Positions 1 through 12,097 of a stretch of 64,000 bases of DNA are shown piece by piece. Position 1 is the stretch's first letter; each line of letters begins with the position of its first letter. The stretch is from Calonectria ilicicola. Lineage: Eukaryota > Ascomycota > Sordariomycetes > Hypocreales > Nectriaceae. The notes beneath the pieces were generated by a model. It was not told where the DNA came from and made no database searches. It saw only the letters and a list, made by a program, of their open reading frames with translations. The stretch lies in NCBI GenBank assembly GCA_020809705.1, contig CP085829.1, positions 4,898,001 through 4,962,000 of the forward strand, read 5' to 3'. Made by a program: the position numbers and the translations under genes.

Positions 1-2091
1 TTCCTGGTCACTACCCGCATCGTCTTCTTGATTCTGTCGCTGCTCCTCAGTGATGACGGCTGTAACAAAGTCCTCCTTATCTAGCTTATCCGTCATGAGC
101 CAGTGGTTCATGGGGAGAAATTGCTTTCTCGAGTCTCTTTCGTACAGCATCTTCATGGCTACCGTTACCATGCTTCGGAGACTGTCCAGATCAAGTCGAG
201 TCGCAGGCCTGGATGGAGCCGAATTGTGTGTTTGTTTTGTTGACCCAGAAGATCCAAAGTATGAGTCCATACGAGATTGACTTGCTGCCTCCATAGCGTC
301 TCGCGTTTTGAAAAGCTCCTGAGCTTTGTAATGGAGAGTAAATGCGGTGTTCTTTAGAAAGACAGTCAAAATCTTGACATCCTCTAGCGACAGGCTGCAG
401 GAACGAATACGCGACGTTGATGAATCCGACTGCAGCAACTCAGGAAATATACCACTAAAGAAATCCTCGTCATCGCTTAGGCGAAGGATGAAGATGTATA
501 GTTCAAGGAAAAGCAGAATTACTCGCCATTCCTGTTCTTCGATGCCATCACTTGGATTTTCGGAAGCCGCACGTAAATATCTGCTGAGAACATTGACTGG
601 AGGCTCTGACTCGGTGGCTAACTTGTGGAACACGGTCGTTTGTTTCATAATCTGCCAGAGGAACTTGACGGTGGGAACACTTCCCGATGGGGCTGGAATT
701 TGTTCAAGAAACAGTCGCATTCGGATGTCATCGCCGTTTGTAGGGAAGGATTGAAGCAGTGTCAGGATATAGCCTGCCAGCAGACTTGTGCCGCGAAACT
801 CCTGAGTTGATGATCCTGCAAGATTGATAGAAAAGTCTTGCAAGAGCTTAGAGATGCCATCGCTTTCAACGAGGGAGAGCAGTTGCTGGGAGATATAAGG
901 ATGGAGGGGCTGTAATAAATGCTCTTGGTGAGTTTCATCGGAATCTGAGGGGTCTGGAGACACCTTAATGCCGATACGGACGCTAATGTCCTGGGAGAGG
1001 GACGAAAGCAATGTGTAGAGGGTCTCTAGATAATTGAACCTGTGGGATGCGTTCAACGCGAGACTTCCCATGTCTATGAAGTGAGCGAGCAGCCAAAGCA
1101 ATCCGTCTTTTGAATGTTGGCCAATAGATTCGGTCGAGAGCTCCTCAAGAATGGCATTCGCCAGCTTAGGTGCCGAAATTGATTGTGAGAAGACACTGGT
1201 GTTTTCTTCAAAGAGGGACAAGCTCTCGCCAACTAAGAAGGAAAACGCATATGCCCGATAAATGCTTGATTCTATCAGGGGAATAGGTCAGTAAAGAGGG
1301 GACCTGGATTAATAAGGCATAGAATATCACAAACCATGTTCAGAGTTGACTGCAAAGGGAGCTGTGAGGGCTTCGAGAAAAAGGCTTGGCCATTCTCCAG
1401 CTACATCCCGGGTCTGGCATAATATGGCGAGGGCGCGGTAGTATCGGTCGATCGATGGCAATATCAGTTGCGGGGATGAGGATATTATTCGGGTGGTGAG
1501 CTTTAATAGTAATTGTTTTTCTGTTGTGATTCTGTAACCACGTGTTAGTAACGAGCGTGTTCGTATCCCAAAGCACATGTTATACACGTACCCTTCCGAC
1601 GTGTTGCTTTCCACCGCTTCGATAAGGAACTGTACTAGTCGCTGGATTCGCGAATGATGGGTACCTGCAGGAGCGATGGCAGGGAGATCGACGGAATCGG
1701 CATCTCGTGCATAGAGGGCAAGTCGTTGGATATCATCATTTCTTCCATTGGCGAAAAAAGAAAGCAGTAGCGTGAAGGCCTGCGTCAGTCTCTGGGGCGG
1801 CTGTAGTGTCGAGGGTGAGCTGTACAGCTCATCAAAGGCGGCTCGTCGAGCTTGTCGGAGGCTGGCTCTAGCTCGGTGACCCCTCCATGTGCGCTGGATC
1901 TTGCCAGCAGCCTTCAATCGCAGCCTCTCGGCTTGTCGCTTCTCACGGTCGGCTTGTGCATTGGAGACAGTCTTTGTGGCGTTTGATGCAGCAGAGGGGC
2001 TCCAGGAGGTGTTTGCAAAGGGATTTCCGGCGTGACCGCTCAGGTTGACGTTGCGTGGGCGCCTGGAGCTACCGGTAAAGGTCGAAAACAT
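1..2091 (-). CDS. HUL5: HECT-type E3 ubiquitin ligase, Hul5/UBE3C-like (N-terminal part, runs off the left edge)
   Basis: Exons are 2091-1335 and 1271-1, with a 63-bp intron (1334-1272, GTTTGT...GATAG, phase 1). The frame stays open to the window edge, giving about 676 residues of a protein that is normally about 1,100-1,250. The start has the family-typical N-terminus (MFSTFTGSSRRPRNVNLSG), followed by a basic stretch and an IQ-like motif near residues 62-75 (AGKIQRTWRGHRAR). The rest visible is helical, as in the N-terminal region of UBE3B/UBE3C/Hul5. The catalytic HECT domain lies beyond base 1 and cannot be checked. Family members extend ubiquitin chains at the proteasome and in the nucleus. 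The gene is divergent from PAB1, with about 2.4 kb between the start codons. The family is assigned from the N-terminal pattern only, so UBE3B-like is the main alternative. Confidence 0.8.
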
Positions 2092-4369
2092 GGTGGCGAC
2101 GAGCGGCGGTCGGGCGTTGTCGGAGAGGGCTACGGGGAAAACAAGGGCATCCTATAGCTGGCGGTGGTCGACGGACGACGGCAGTGGGATCGATTTCTGG
2201 AAGATTCAAGGTTGGGCTCAGTCAGCGATGGATGGAGATGGACGAGATGCTGCTATTCGTGGGGTCTCCAGCCGGCTAGCAGATTCCCGAGGTGAGGTCA
2301 CTGCAAAGCCAGGGTACGTCAGGTATGTACAGGTATTAACTAGCGTGTTGACCCTAGTGTGAGGCGGTTGATAAGATAAGCCCTGGGGTCTGGGCAAGCG
2401 GGTGGGCAGAATATATGACATGTGGGTGGCGGGCGGTGGCGGCCATTAATTAATAAGAAAGTGTAGAAATTAATGGAAACAACAGGCTAAAATAAAAAAA
2501 AAAAGACCAAGAATATCAAGGAAACAAAACGGAAGACAAGTAGTATGCGATAGAGAGCATGGTATAATTCATTGTTAGATGCAAATATTCTTCCCCTTTT
2601 TCGCATGTCACTATTCTCTTACAGGGTTGGATGGAAATCTTGTGTCTTGTGCCATGTCTCCCACAGCCGCAAGGCTCGCAGTTCGTAGCTCACAAGGCAG
2701 CAAGCAGGGGACAAAGACATGAGACACAAAGTCATTACCCAGCCACCTACACAGCCAGAGAGGTATTACCTTTGATTAGCTGTACTTCCCTTGGATAGTT
2801 CTCTACTCCAAGCATCTCAGGCTTTAGATAAACAAATTTAATAAATTTTTATTTTGTTCCGGTGCTGGTCTTACTGTCTTAGTTATGTCTTCTGTCCCCC
2901 GTTTGGGCGGCTCGGTACGTACTGAGGCACTCGCTCCATTCATTCCCGTCCGCATCCCCGTCCTGGTCCTGGTCGCCTTCTCCCGCCGTTCGTTGAAGAA
3001 GCGCGTGACGGAAGTGGCCTGTGCACAAAGGTTTGAAGACCCTGCGGCCCTGCTTGTGGCAGCAGGAACAGTGCGACCTTGCAGTCATACTGTAGCACCG
3101 CGCCATCATCCATGGGCATCGGCGCACCCGCATCAACGCCCGCGTTGGTGGCCACAGCCAGTGCTGGGCTTAGGGGCTTCCGAGACTACGGTCGGTCGGC
3201 TGATGGGAGTCGTTGCGGTGTAGGGATACCAATGTTACCCTACCCACAAGCCATCCAGGCGAGTCGGTTGAACATCTGTCGCATGCCCGGTTCCTTTTTG
3301 CAATGCCATTTGTGTGGGCGACGTTGGCTCCCCGCAGCAGCGCTTGCAGTGGTACCCGCATTATTCGACAGGTTTTGGCCTCTGCGTCTGAGACATAGCA
3401 CGGTGCGCATTGGCGACGATGCCCATGACGAGCGCCACCGCCGAATTTTAATCTGGGGAATTTTTTTTTTCTTATCTAGGGAATGCAACGGGTTGGTGGA
3501 TTGTCTGTGCTGGAGACCGTTGGGCTCCCCATTTACTGCTGCCCACCTCAGTTTTGTTAGACACGGGTTTGTGAATAAAATTTCGTCAAGGTCCACTGCT
3601 GGGCGGCGAGGTACCCTGACCGCCCACGAGATGGGATGAGGGGGGTGGGCGCAAGCACGTGTGCGCCAATGCTATCGCGGCAGTATGGATCTGCGCAGCC
3701 AAAGCTGTTAGCGCGCCATGCCACCTCTTGCCTCCTCCCGCATGACGCCTAACAGATGTGTCGGGTAGCTACATGTGCTCGGTGTGGGCCGTGACCAACC
3801 CAACGCTACCCCCAGGAACAAAATGGTGTGTGTGGGTTGTGCGTGAATCGACGACGATGCCGCTGCAGCACAGTGGCAGCCCAGCACTGGGCCAGGCGCC
3901 ACCCACCCACCAATGCCACCACTCACAGTGGCCCTCCACCGCATGGCTAGGTTAAGCAAAAAAAATATCACGTCGACCAAATTTCTCTTTTTCCCTCCTC
4001 AACCGCAACACCAACCTTATCAAACCAACCCCCAAACCCTTATAAGTCGAGCCAGGTCAGAGGTACGGTCTTCGTACTAGTTCTCTGTTTCTGCTCACTT
4101 CTTACCCCAAACAAAATCACAAAAAAAACTTGAAAAACTCCTCAAAAAACCCCCCTTCACACACAACCCACCCCTCCCCCGACCGACGCTCCCTCCTTGT
4201 CTCTCTCGCGATACCGCCCGAGCGACATATCATCATACCCTTTTACTTTGAGACTCTCGTTTTCAAAGTATCATCATCCTCACGAGGCCGTAGACCTTTG
4301 TCCGCAGCCTGTCTTTGTTCGCCTAGGTCCTAGTAACCCCGCGAACTTGATCTGTCAGTCTTTGAAAAG
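2092..4369. promoter_or_regulatory. Divergent intergenic region between HUL5 and PAB1
   Basis: About 2.3 kb separate the two divergent genes. Open frames of 60-186 codons occur on both strands around 2.9-3.6 kb, but they overlap one another, have no splice-consistent extension and no recognisable family, so I do not call them. From about 3,960 to the PAB1 start the plus strand becomes strongly C/CT-rich and G-poor, as in promoters and leaders of highly expressed fungal genes. The PAB1 transcription start probably lies around 4.0-4.2 kb (inference). Confidence 0.5.
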
Positions 4370-4526
4370 GTGCGTCTGTGGCCCCTCTCCCCTCCACACT
4401 CCACTACCCCCCCAACCACCGTTGTAACCAAACAGCCCTTGCCCTCATTTCTTTTTTTCAAGCTGCAGCTTTCGCTACTCAAGACACTCTTTTCGAATCT
4501 ATTGCTAACTCGCCCGCCCGCTGCAG
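4370..4526 (+). other. Probable intron in the PAB1 5' untranslated region
   Basis: The stretch begins GTGCGT after AAAAG, contains a good branch site (GCTAAC, about 4504-4509) and ends CCGCTGCAG at 4526. The PAB1 start codon lies 31 bases further on. Leader introns are common in highly expressed filamentous-fungal genes. RNA evidence would settle it. Confidence 0.6.
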
Positions 4527-4557
4527 GTTCTTCTCGGGATCCCGACAGTGATTTACA

Positions 4558-6862
4558 ATGGCTTCCAACCCTACCTCCGGCGCTGTTGACCAGCTCGCCA
4601 ACGACCTTAGCAATGCCTCACTCAATGGCGGCGCCGATGCCAAGGCTCCTGCCATCGACACCACTGTCGCTGGCGGCGCCGAGGATCCTTCTGCTCCTAC
4701 TCCCAACTCGGCTGCCCCTCACCCCCAGAACTCGGCCTCTCTCTACGTCGGCGAGCTCGACCCTTCCGTCACCGAGGCTATGCTTTTCGAGCTCTTTTCT
4801 CAGATTGGCGCCGTTGCTTCCATCCGTGTCTGCCGCGATGCCGTGACCCGTCGCTCCCTTGGCTACGCCTACGTTAACTACAACTCTACCAACGACGGTG
4901 AGAAGGCCCTTGAGGAGCTCAACTACACCCTCATCAAGGGTAAGCCTTGCCGCATCATGTGGTCCCAGCGCGACCCTGCCCTTCGCAAGAACGGCCAGGG
5001 CAACGTCTTCATCAAGAACCTTGATGTTGCCATTGACAACAAGGCTCTGCACGACACCTTTGCCGCTTTTGGTAACATCTTGAGCTGCAAGGTTGCCCAG
5101 GATGAGAACGGAAACTCCAAGGGATACGGTTTTGTTCACTACGAGACCGACGAGGCTGCTGCTCAGGCCATTAAGCACGTTAATGGTATGCTTCTAAACG
5201 AGAAGAAGGTGTACGTCGGCCACCACATCGCCAAGAAGGACCGCCAGAGCAAGTTTGAGGAGATGAAGGCCAACTTCACCAACGTCTACGTCAAGAACAT
5301 CAACCCCGAGGCCACTGAGGATGAGTTCCGTCAGCTCTTTGAGAAGTTTGGCGATGTCACTTCCTCCTCCCTTGCTCGTGATCAGGAGGGCAAGGCTCGA
5401 GGTTTCGGCTTTGTCAACTTCACCACCCACGAGAGCGCCGCTAAGGCCGTTGATGACCTCAACGGCAAGGATTTCCGTGGTCAGGACCTCTATGTTGGCC
5501 GCGCCCAGAAGAAGCACGAGCGCGAGGAGGAGCTCCGCAAGTCTTATGAGGCTGCTCGTTTGGAGAAGGCCAACAAGTACCAGGGTGTTAACCTGTACAT
5601 CAAGAACCTTGACGATGATGTCGATGATGAGAAGCTTCGCCAGATGTTCGCCGAGTTTGGCCCCATCACTTCCGCCAAGGTGATGCGCGATACCCCCGCC
5701 GAGGGCGAGGAGGACAAGGAGGGTGAGGTCAAGAGTGAGGAAGAGGAGCCCAAGGAAGAGGACTCGGATGAGAGCTCTGACAAGAAGGGTGACAAGAAGG
5801 GCGACAAGAAGGTTGGTAAGAGCAAGGGCTTCGGTTTCGTCTGCTTCAGCAACCCTGATGATGCCACCAAGGCTGTGGCAGAGATGAACCAGCGCATGGT
5901 CAACAACAAGCCCCTCTACGTCGCTCTGGCCCAGCGCAAGGACGTTCGCAAGAGCCAGCTTGAGGCTAGTATCCAGGCTCGCAACCAGCTGCGCATGCAG
6001 CAGGCCGCTGCCGCCGCTGGCATGCCCCAGCAGTACATGCAGCCCCCCGTCTTCTACGCTCCCGGCCAGCAGCCTGGCTTCATGCCCCAGGGCGGTCGTG
6101 GCATGCCCTTCCCCCAGCCTGGCATGGGTATGCCCGGTGCTCAGGGTGGTCGTCCCGGCCAGTTCTCTGGCTACCCTCAGCAGGGTGGCCGTGGCGGTAT
6201 GCCCCAGCAGATGCCTCCTAACATGTATGGCATGCCCGGTCAATTCCCTCCCCAGTATGGCCAGCCTGGTACCCCTCAGTTCATGGCTGCTATGCAGCAG
6301 GCCCAGCAAGCCGCTCTCGCCGGCGGTCGTGGCGCTCCTCAGGGCGGCCGCGGCGGCCCTCAGGGCATGCCTGGTGTTCCTCCTAACATGGCTGGCCAGG
6401 GTGCCATGCCTGGATTCCCCCCCAACAACCGACAGCAGGGCGCTGGTCGTGGTGGCCCCAACGCTGCCCGCAACGGCAACGCTAACCAGGCCGGTCGTGG
6501 TGCTGAGGGCATGAGCCCCTCTGCCATGCTCCAGGCTCAGCTCTCTTCCGCCCAGCCCGCTCAGCAGAAGCAGATCCTTGGTGAGATGATCTTCCCCAAG
6601 ATTCAGGCCATCAACGCCGAGCTTGCCGGTAAGATCACTGGTATGCTTTTGGAGATGGACAACACTGAGCTCGTCAACCTGTAAGTTTCCCCTAATTTGT
6701 GCGACTGTATGTCAATTTCTAACAAACAATAGTATTGAGGATGAGGCTGCTCTTAAGGCTAAGGTCGATGAGGCTCTTGCTGTCTACGATGAGTACGTCA
6801 AGGCTCAGGGCGGCCCCGAGACCGGCGAGGTTAAGAAGGAGGAGGAGGAGACCAAGGCTTAA
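4558..6862 (+). CDS. PAB1: Polyadenylate-binding protein Pab1
   Basis: Exons are 4558-6680 and 6733-6862, with a 52-bp intron (GTAAGT...TTCTAACAAACAATAG) close to the 3' end. The product is 750 residues. Four RRMs lie in order at about 61-139, 149-225, 241-318 and 344-460, with RNP1-like octamers such as KGYGFVHY and [11 protein letters not shown]4 is split by a charged insert of about 45 residues rich in E, D and K between its conserved halves, a filamentous-fungal trait. A Pro/Gln/Gly/Met-rich linker with RGG-like repeats follows (about 490-640), then the C-terminal MLLE/PABC domain (about 655-735), whose last helix is encoded by exon 2. Pab1 binds poly(A) tails and links them to translation initiation and deadenylation. 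Codon choice strongly favours C in third position, in line with high expression. Confidence 0.97.
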
Positions 6863-7824
6863 GCCTTTTCTCTGACTTTTCCTGACCTCTAATTTCCTTT
6901 GTCACGGTTATACTACAATCGGCCCCTTGCTGTGGAGCAACGTGCACCTCATGACGATTATAGTACTGATTAGGCAACATCATTTGCTATTCTGTACTAC
7001 CGGATGAGGTGGTGCTTTATGTACAGATAGACTTGGTTGCCATTTCTTCTCAGGAAGGGAGAAACAAAAGTTATTGGGGTTTTTACGGTGGTTGGTTTTT
7101 TTTTTTTTTTTACGCTGGCCTACAACCATTTTACGGCCGGAGAGGCATATGATTGAAGAAGCCACCAGGAAGGCGTTGAAGGATTTCTGATACTCTGCCT
7201 GTTGGCCTATACCCCCGATGGTCCTCGTTTTACAGGCATGATCAACACAGAGGTTTTATGCGGACTGAACGTCTAATGAAGAGATATGTTCAAATACTTT
7301 TGTCTGGGTTGTTTCTCCTTTCCATGTGAATGTTCTGCTTTACTCCTTTCTCTTGACTGTGCCGACTTGAAGGAGCGTTGATTGTGAAGGTGGCATTGGG
7401 AAATGGATTATCATTGGGTTTACTAAAGTGGACTGAGCTCGCGTTTGCAAGTACTAGGAGAAGAAAACGGATGGGAAGATTGAGTGAGATTATCAGTAGA
7501 AATTGACTCTATCCTAAACATTGCTAAACCTAGGGATGCAATTACAAAGATACCTGCCAATGCAGAGAGAGAGAAGAAGAAGAAAAAAAAAGGAGGAATC
7601 CAACGCCCAAAAGTGCAGTCCCCCAAAATGCCTATCCTAAAATAAATAAACAAATAACCAACAAAATAAGCCATGAGACCCCTTTGTCTAACCAACAACA
7701 CCGCCGGCCCAAAGCATAGCGCTCATATGTGAAGGTACTCCTGAAACATGGTGGACAATTGGAATCATTGCTGGAGATTCTTTGTGTCTGTGGTGGTGGG
7801 TGGAGAGGGGGGGGGAAGCTGTAA
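6863..7824. other. Convergent intergenic region (3' ends of PAB1 and the gene at 7825)
   Basis: About 960 bp separate the two stop codons. A poly-T run lies at about 7098-7112 and an A-rich run at about 7575-7590. No open frame here has supporting features. It probably holds both 3' UTRs. Confidence 0.5.
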
Positions 7825-9661
7825 CTAAAATCTGCCGCTATGGATTGCGTCATGGCCTTCATCAATCATGTACTTTTTGCCGGGGACGCTGGCGAAGAGA
7901 GTCTCCATGACCTTGCCCTTCTGTTGCTTGCGGACGTCGCCTAGGTAGGAGCTGACGTCGCTGAGGCCACGGATCTGGTCCTCGAGTGTTAGAGTGGTGG
8001 AGTTGACCCCGCGGACGAGTGGGGAGACAAGCTTGCTGCGCAGGGTCTCGAGTGAGGCCTTGAGGGTCAGTAGCTTGCCATTATGCTCCACGAGAATGCC
8101 CTTGTTGCGGACTGTCTTGTCGCGCACGTTGCGGAGCAGCTGGCGGTTCTGCTCAAACTTGCGCAGCTCGGCGGCGCGGGTGCCGAGCAGGCGGGTCCAG
8201 AGACTGGCCAGGAGGTCGGCGTGGAGCTCCTCCTGGGCCGATGACTCACGGACGACGGTGCGGGCGAGGTTGAGGAAGTGGAAGTCGACGGCCTCGAATA
8301 GGGCGAACAGCGTCATGCTGTGCTGCAGCTCGGCTTGGATGCTGTCCTCGAGCACGGCGAGGAACTCGGTAAAGAGCAGCTGGACCATGCGCTGCTCGCG
8401 CTGCGGGTTGCTGAGCCCGAAGACGTGCGTCGTCAGGCGACCTAGTGACGTAGGCGAGCCAGCAGCATCTTCGAGGATGTGTGCGCCCGAGAGGAGGTTG
8501 TGTAAATTGTCGTAGGCGGAGGAGAGAGTGGAGGGGGCGGGGGAGGAGTTGAGGCGGTGTAGATGCATCTTGGCCCAGTCCATGACGTTGAGTATACTGA
8601 ACAATGGAGGCATTGTAAGACACTGTGTAGTGAAAGACGGGGAGAGAGAAGGAGAGATGCGCAAGGCATTGTGCTGAATACTTACCCGTCAATGTCACCG
8701 TCAACCCGGGCAAAGAACTTGGTCATCTCCACGGCCAGCGTCTTCATGGTCTCGCTCAGGGCGTCGAGGTCGGCGACAATGCTGGGCGCATCGCGCATGT
8801 CGCTCGTGCGCACGCTCTCGCCGAGGTCCCAGACGGCGACGCTGGTGGCCTGGAGGTCGTGAACCTGGACAACTGCATGCTCTGAATAGTAAATGAGGGG
8901 CTCGAAGGAGCGGGCGAGCCCCGCCACCTTGACGAGGTCGCCAACGGGGCGGGTGGCCGCGGGTTGGAAGAGCGACTTGAAGGCCGAGATGGACAGGAGG
9001 GCGACGATGAAGGTAGTCACAGTCGAGGACCAGGTGCGAGTGAGGGAGGTGTAGTGGAAGCGGAGGAACTTGATGGTGGACTCAATGGGCTCGGTGCGGT
9101 GCTGAACCTCTGCGCGAACTGCGAAGCGGATATCTTGAGGCCAGGTTAGCAGCTGCAATGCGGCATCAATGCCGAACAATTTGCTCCCAAATGCTCACAA
9201 TTATCTGGCTGCTCCTCTCTAATGGGCGCCAGCGCCGTTGGGGGGCTCGTCTGGGCCCTCGTCTGAACCTGTATTGTCCTGTCCTCGGTTCTCTCTGGAC
9301 TTACACTTCTCCCCTTGTCGGGACTCCTGCTTCCTTGCGGCAATCTCGTGCGAATGGCACGCTCCAAGATCATGTCGTCCTCGCTGTCATCGTCAAAGCC
9401 CGGTGAGCTCTCGTGCGTTGGCGGCAGAACTGCGAGGCAATCATGGGGACCCCTCCAGAAGCCGCTGCTCCGGTCGCCGTTGCCGAGTCTCCGCCACGCC
9501 GGCGGCGAGTACCCACCGACGGAAGCGATTTCCGATTCCTCGAGATCCTCTTCCGTCATGGCTGCCTCGCTGCGGAGAAGGGCTGAATGCTGGAGAGGTG
9601 GGCTTGCTGGGTGTTCGAAGTCCTGTAGGGATGCGTCGAGATTTTCGAGGGGATCGGTCAT
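7825..9661 (-). CDS. Conserved fungal membrane/coiled-coil protein of unknown function
   Basis: Exons are 9661-9199, 9133-8686 and 8596-7825. The introns are 65 bp (GTGAGC, branch GCTAACC, CTCAAG) and 89 bp (GTAAGT...TTGTTCAG). All phases agree and the product is 560 residues. The N-terminal ~150 residues are acidic and disordered, with a compact motif (SPPAWRRLGNGDRSSGFWRG) around residue 52. A single hydrophobic segment at about 189-210 (TVTTFIVALLSISAFKSLF) follows. The rest is helical and charged, with coiled-coil-like stretches and one run of about 35 residues around RKFEQNRQLLRN. I do not recognise the family. Topology suggests a single-pass membrane protein with a large helical domain on one side. 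Its start codon lies inside the upstream frame 9441-10283, so the true 5' end is the uncertain part. Confidence 0.72.
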
Positions 9662-10283
9662 CGTTGGGTGTCTTGGGTGTCGCGGGCTGGGACGACGAGA
9701 TGGACGGGCGCTTCTTTTCGGGGGTGCGAGGGAGCTCTCGTTCGCGAGCGGCGAGCTTCTTTTGCGGCGACGAGAAGGGCGAGGGAGCTGGTGAGGACTC
9801 GAGGGGATATTCGAGGGCGGGCTGGCGGGAGGATTCTCTGCGACGCTGGAGGCGGACTAATCGGTCTTGTTCTTGGAGGAGAAGCTGGAGCTCGAGCTCT
9901 TCGTCCTCGCGCTGCTTCAGTAACTGCTGTTGGCGGCGCTGGTGGAGACTACGGGTTAGGGCAATGTCTTGCCCGGTAATGAAGAGCTGGTGTTGATCTT
10001 CAAAGACTAGCTGGGCGTTCTTGGTTGGGGCCTCGGGAAGGGCCTTGTCAATGCGGCCGGGCGGCAAGGCCTGTCTGTCTGTTTCTTGTGATGTGAACGG
10101 GCGTAGCAGTGTTGAGGCGGACGGTATTGGTAAACGGAAGCGTGGGAGTCCGAGGGAGTAGAGGCGGGGGATGTAGAGGGCGAGGAAGATGAAGAAGATG
10201 ACGACGGAGAACAGGAACGTGCTCGGTGCAATTGTGATGCTGATGAGAGAGACGTTATTGTTAACGGTCAGGAAGGAATTCAT
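9441..10283 (-). CDS. Putative single-pass membrane protein, unknown function; overlaps the next gene in another frame
   Basis: A continuous frame of 280 residues starts at ATG 10283. A strongly hydrophobic segment at about residues 17-40 (IAPSTFLFSVVIFFIFLALY) is followed by a Q/E/R-rich predicted coiled coil (about 95-140, with blocks such as QQQLLKQREDEELELQLL) and a basic Ser/Pro-rich tail. The last 221 bases overlap, in another frame, the start of the gene at 9661. No plausible splice donor exists between about 9660 and 9840 that would join the two frames. It may be a separate gene, or the 5' part of a joint gene whose splicing I cannot see. An intron starting near GTGGGT (about 9510) would also shorten the overlap. 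The membrane anchor plus coiled coil looks real; the 3' end is doubtful. Confidence 0.5.
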   Translation of the reverse strand: MNSFLTVNNNVSLISITIAPSTFLFSVVIFFIFLALYIPRLYSLGLPRFRLPIPSASTLLRPFTSQETDRQALPPGRIDKALPEAPTKNAQLVFEDQHQLFITGQDIALTRSLHQRRQQQLLKQREDEELELQLLLQEQDRLVRLQRRRESSRQPALEYPLESSPAPSPFSSPQKKLAARERELPRTPEKKRPSISSSQPATPKTPNDDRSPRKSRRIPTGLRTPSKPTSPAFSPSPQRGSHDGRGSRGIGNRFRRWVLAAGVAETRQRRPEQRLLEGSP

Positions 10284-12097
10284 GGCCCCTTCGTTAATTA
10301 AAACGAAGAGAGCGAAGAGAAGTGTGTGTGTATTGAGTGAACCAAGGTGAAGGAGGAGGACAAACAATAGACACTCTCTGAATCACTTTGGCAGTGTTTC
10401 GCCCGTTGGTGGGTTTGATGAGCAGGGAACACTGCAGCGGGAAGGAGAATAAGGGAAGAAGGGTGTGCGCCCGCGGAGCGACACACACAGGTCAGGTGGA
10501 TGGATATGGATATGGTAGTAGAGCTTGAGTTTGAGCTTGAGATAGAGTGGGAGCAAGACGGGCTATTGTATGAGGTGCTCGCTTAGGCATGTATGAGACA
10601 GAGCGATCCGGGGTTGTTTGGGGTTGTTTGGCTGCAGCTAACGCAGGTTCTTGGTTCTTGGTTCTGGTTCCTCTTGTTCTAGGTGTGTGCAGCGATAGGT
10701 AGGTTTTGCGCCCACAGCGGGAAACGGATATACATGCAAAAAAGGTACCAAGACAGGAATTAAGACACAAGAGACGGAGGTTGAAAGGGGGAAAGAGGAT
10801 GAAACGTCTGTCGCATTGATCAGAGGCCCGCCCTTCTTTCTTTAGTTGCTTGGGGGATTCCCTTACAGCGATAATTCAACGTCCAGTCGGCTGCACTTTG
10901 ACCCCCCGCTGGCCCCTCCCTCTCTCCCTCCCCTCCGACTCCAAGAGGGCAGGGCCCCTCTAAAAGAGAAGGGGCCCCTCCGAAATGGAGAGGTTGGGAC
11001 AGACGGCCACTATGTGCACTGCGACGTGCGCGACGCTACTAGCACTATGTGCAGGGCCGCCCCGAGCAGCGCAGCCAATGGGCGCCCGCCAGCTGCCAGA
11101 AACTGGCCGTTTTGGAGACCCCGCGCTAGTCCCCTCTGGAGGCCCATGCACTCACTTTACACGCTGGTTGGGCGCGCTGGTGTCGTGGCCTGATGCGCAA
11201 GGCACCCCGCCGAACTGGCGTCGAGGGGTTCGAGGGTAATTGGAAGCAACCTCATGCAATGCAGGCGGGTCACATGAGAGGTACATATGCTGTACGAGAG
11301 CTGTGTGTGTTGTGGATGGGTGGTGGTGGCGGCGCCGCTGTGCTGCCCTTGCTGCTGCCACTGCCGCTGGTGGGCGTCGCAGCAGCAGCAGCAAGGGCAG
11401 CTTGCCTTTTCTTGCTTGAGACGCTCTCTCTCTTGCTCCATCCGGTGGTCCCGACGCATAGGCAAGTAAGTATGCATGATGTACATAGACAGTAGTTTAG
11501 TTCTTTTTTATTCCCAACTCCTCCCATCTCATCCATCATCAGCTCTCTACTGTCATCTCCCATACCAGATTGTCCCAACCGTCTACCACACCGCTCTCCC
11601 TCTCTCCCTATCTCAAAAAAACCCTCCCAAGAAAAAAAAAACACGCAAGTACGCGAACTAGGCAGAGGTGGTGCGGAGTCGGCTCAGATAGACGTGTTTG
11701 TTATTGTCATGTGTTGTTTACATCTTCCCTATCCGTCTACGCCCTTTTGGATTGGTTCAAAACTGCCACCCCCGCCGCGCGACCACTGACATGATCGCAT
11801 TCGAACCCTCTCTATTCTGGCAAATCAGCTCGCAGCGCACTTTCTGGCTCGATAGCGAATTCGTTGGGGTTTCCTTCCTCCCGCCACCCACCCACCCGTT
11901 ACTGTGCTTTGGTTGCCATCTCTTCATGGCACACATACACATGACGCAAATATATCTCATTGATGTGACTCCAAAGGGAAACAACCAGTATCAGTATCAA
12001 GAAGTGAATAAAGCACATAATCTTACAGCTTAGACCTAAATCTACCAGCATTTATCCATCTATCTGATTCCGTATATGTCTTTCTCTCCGATTCCAT
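10284..12097. other. Intergenic region with a GC-rich hairpin
   Basis: About 1.8 kb between the 10283 start and the 3' end of the broken F-box gene. All small open frames are low-complexity and unsupported. A near-perfect inverted repeat at 10,952-10,977 (GGGCCCCTCT / AGAGAAGGGGCCC) could form a strong hairpin. A CTG/GCTGCC-type low-complexity patch lies at about 11,335-11,400. T/C-rich tracts at 11,500-11,640 look like promoter or leader sequence, but no gene can be attached to them. Confidence 0.4.

Noticed and set aside
3079..3639. 186-codon open frame in the PAB1/HUL5 intergenic region
   Set aside because: Several frames are open on both strands here because of composition, and no domain or splice support is present.
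5194..6309. 371-codon open frame antisense to PAB1
   Set aside because: Shadow of the strongly biased PAB1 codon use (Leu/Ala-rich antisense); not an independent gene.
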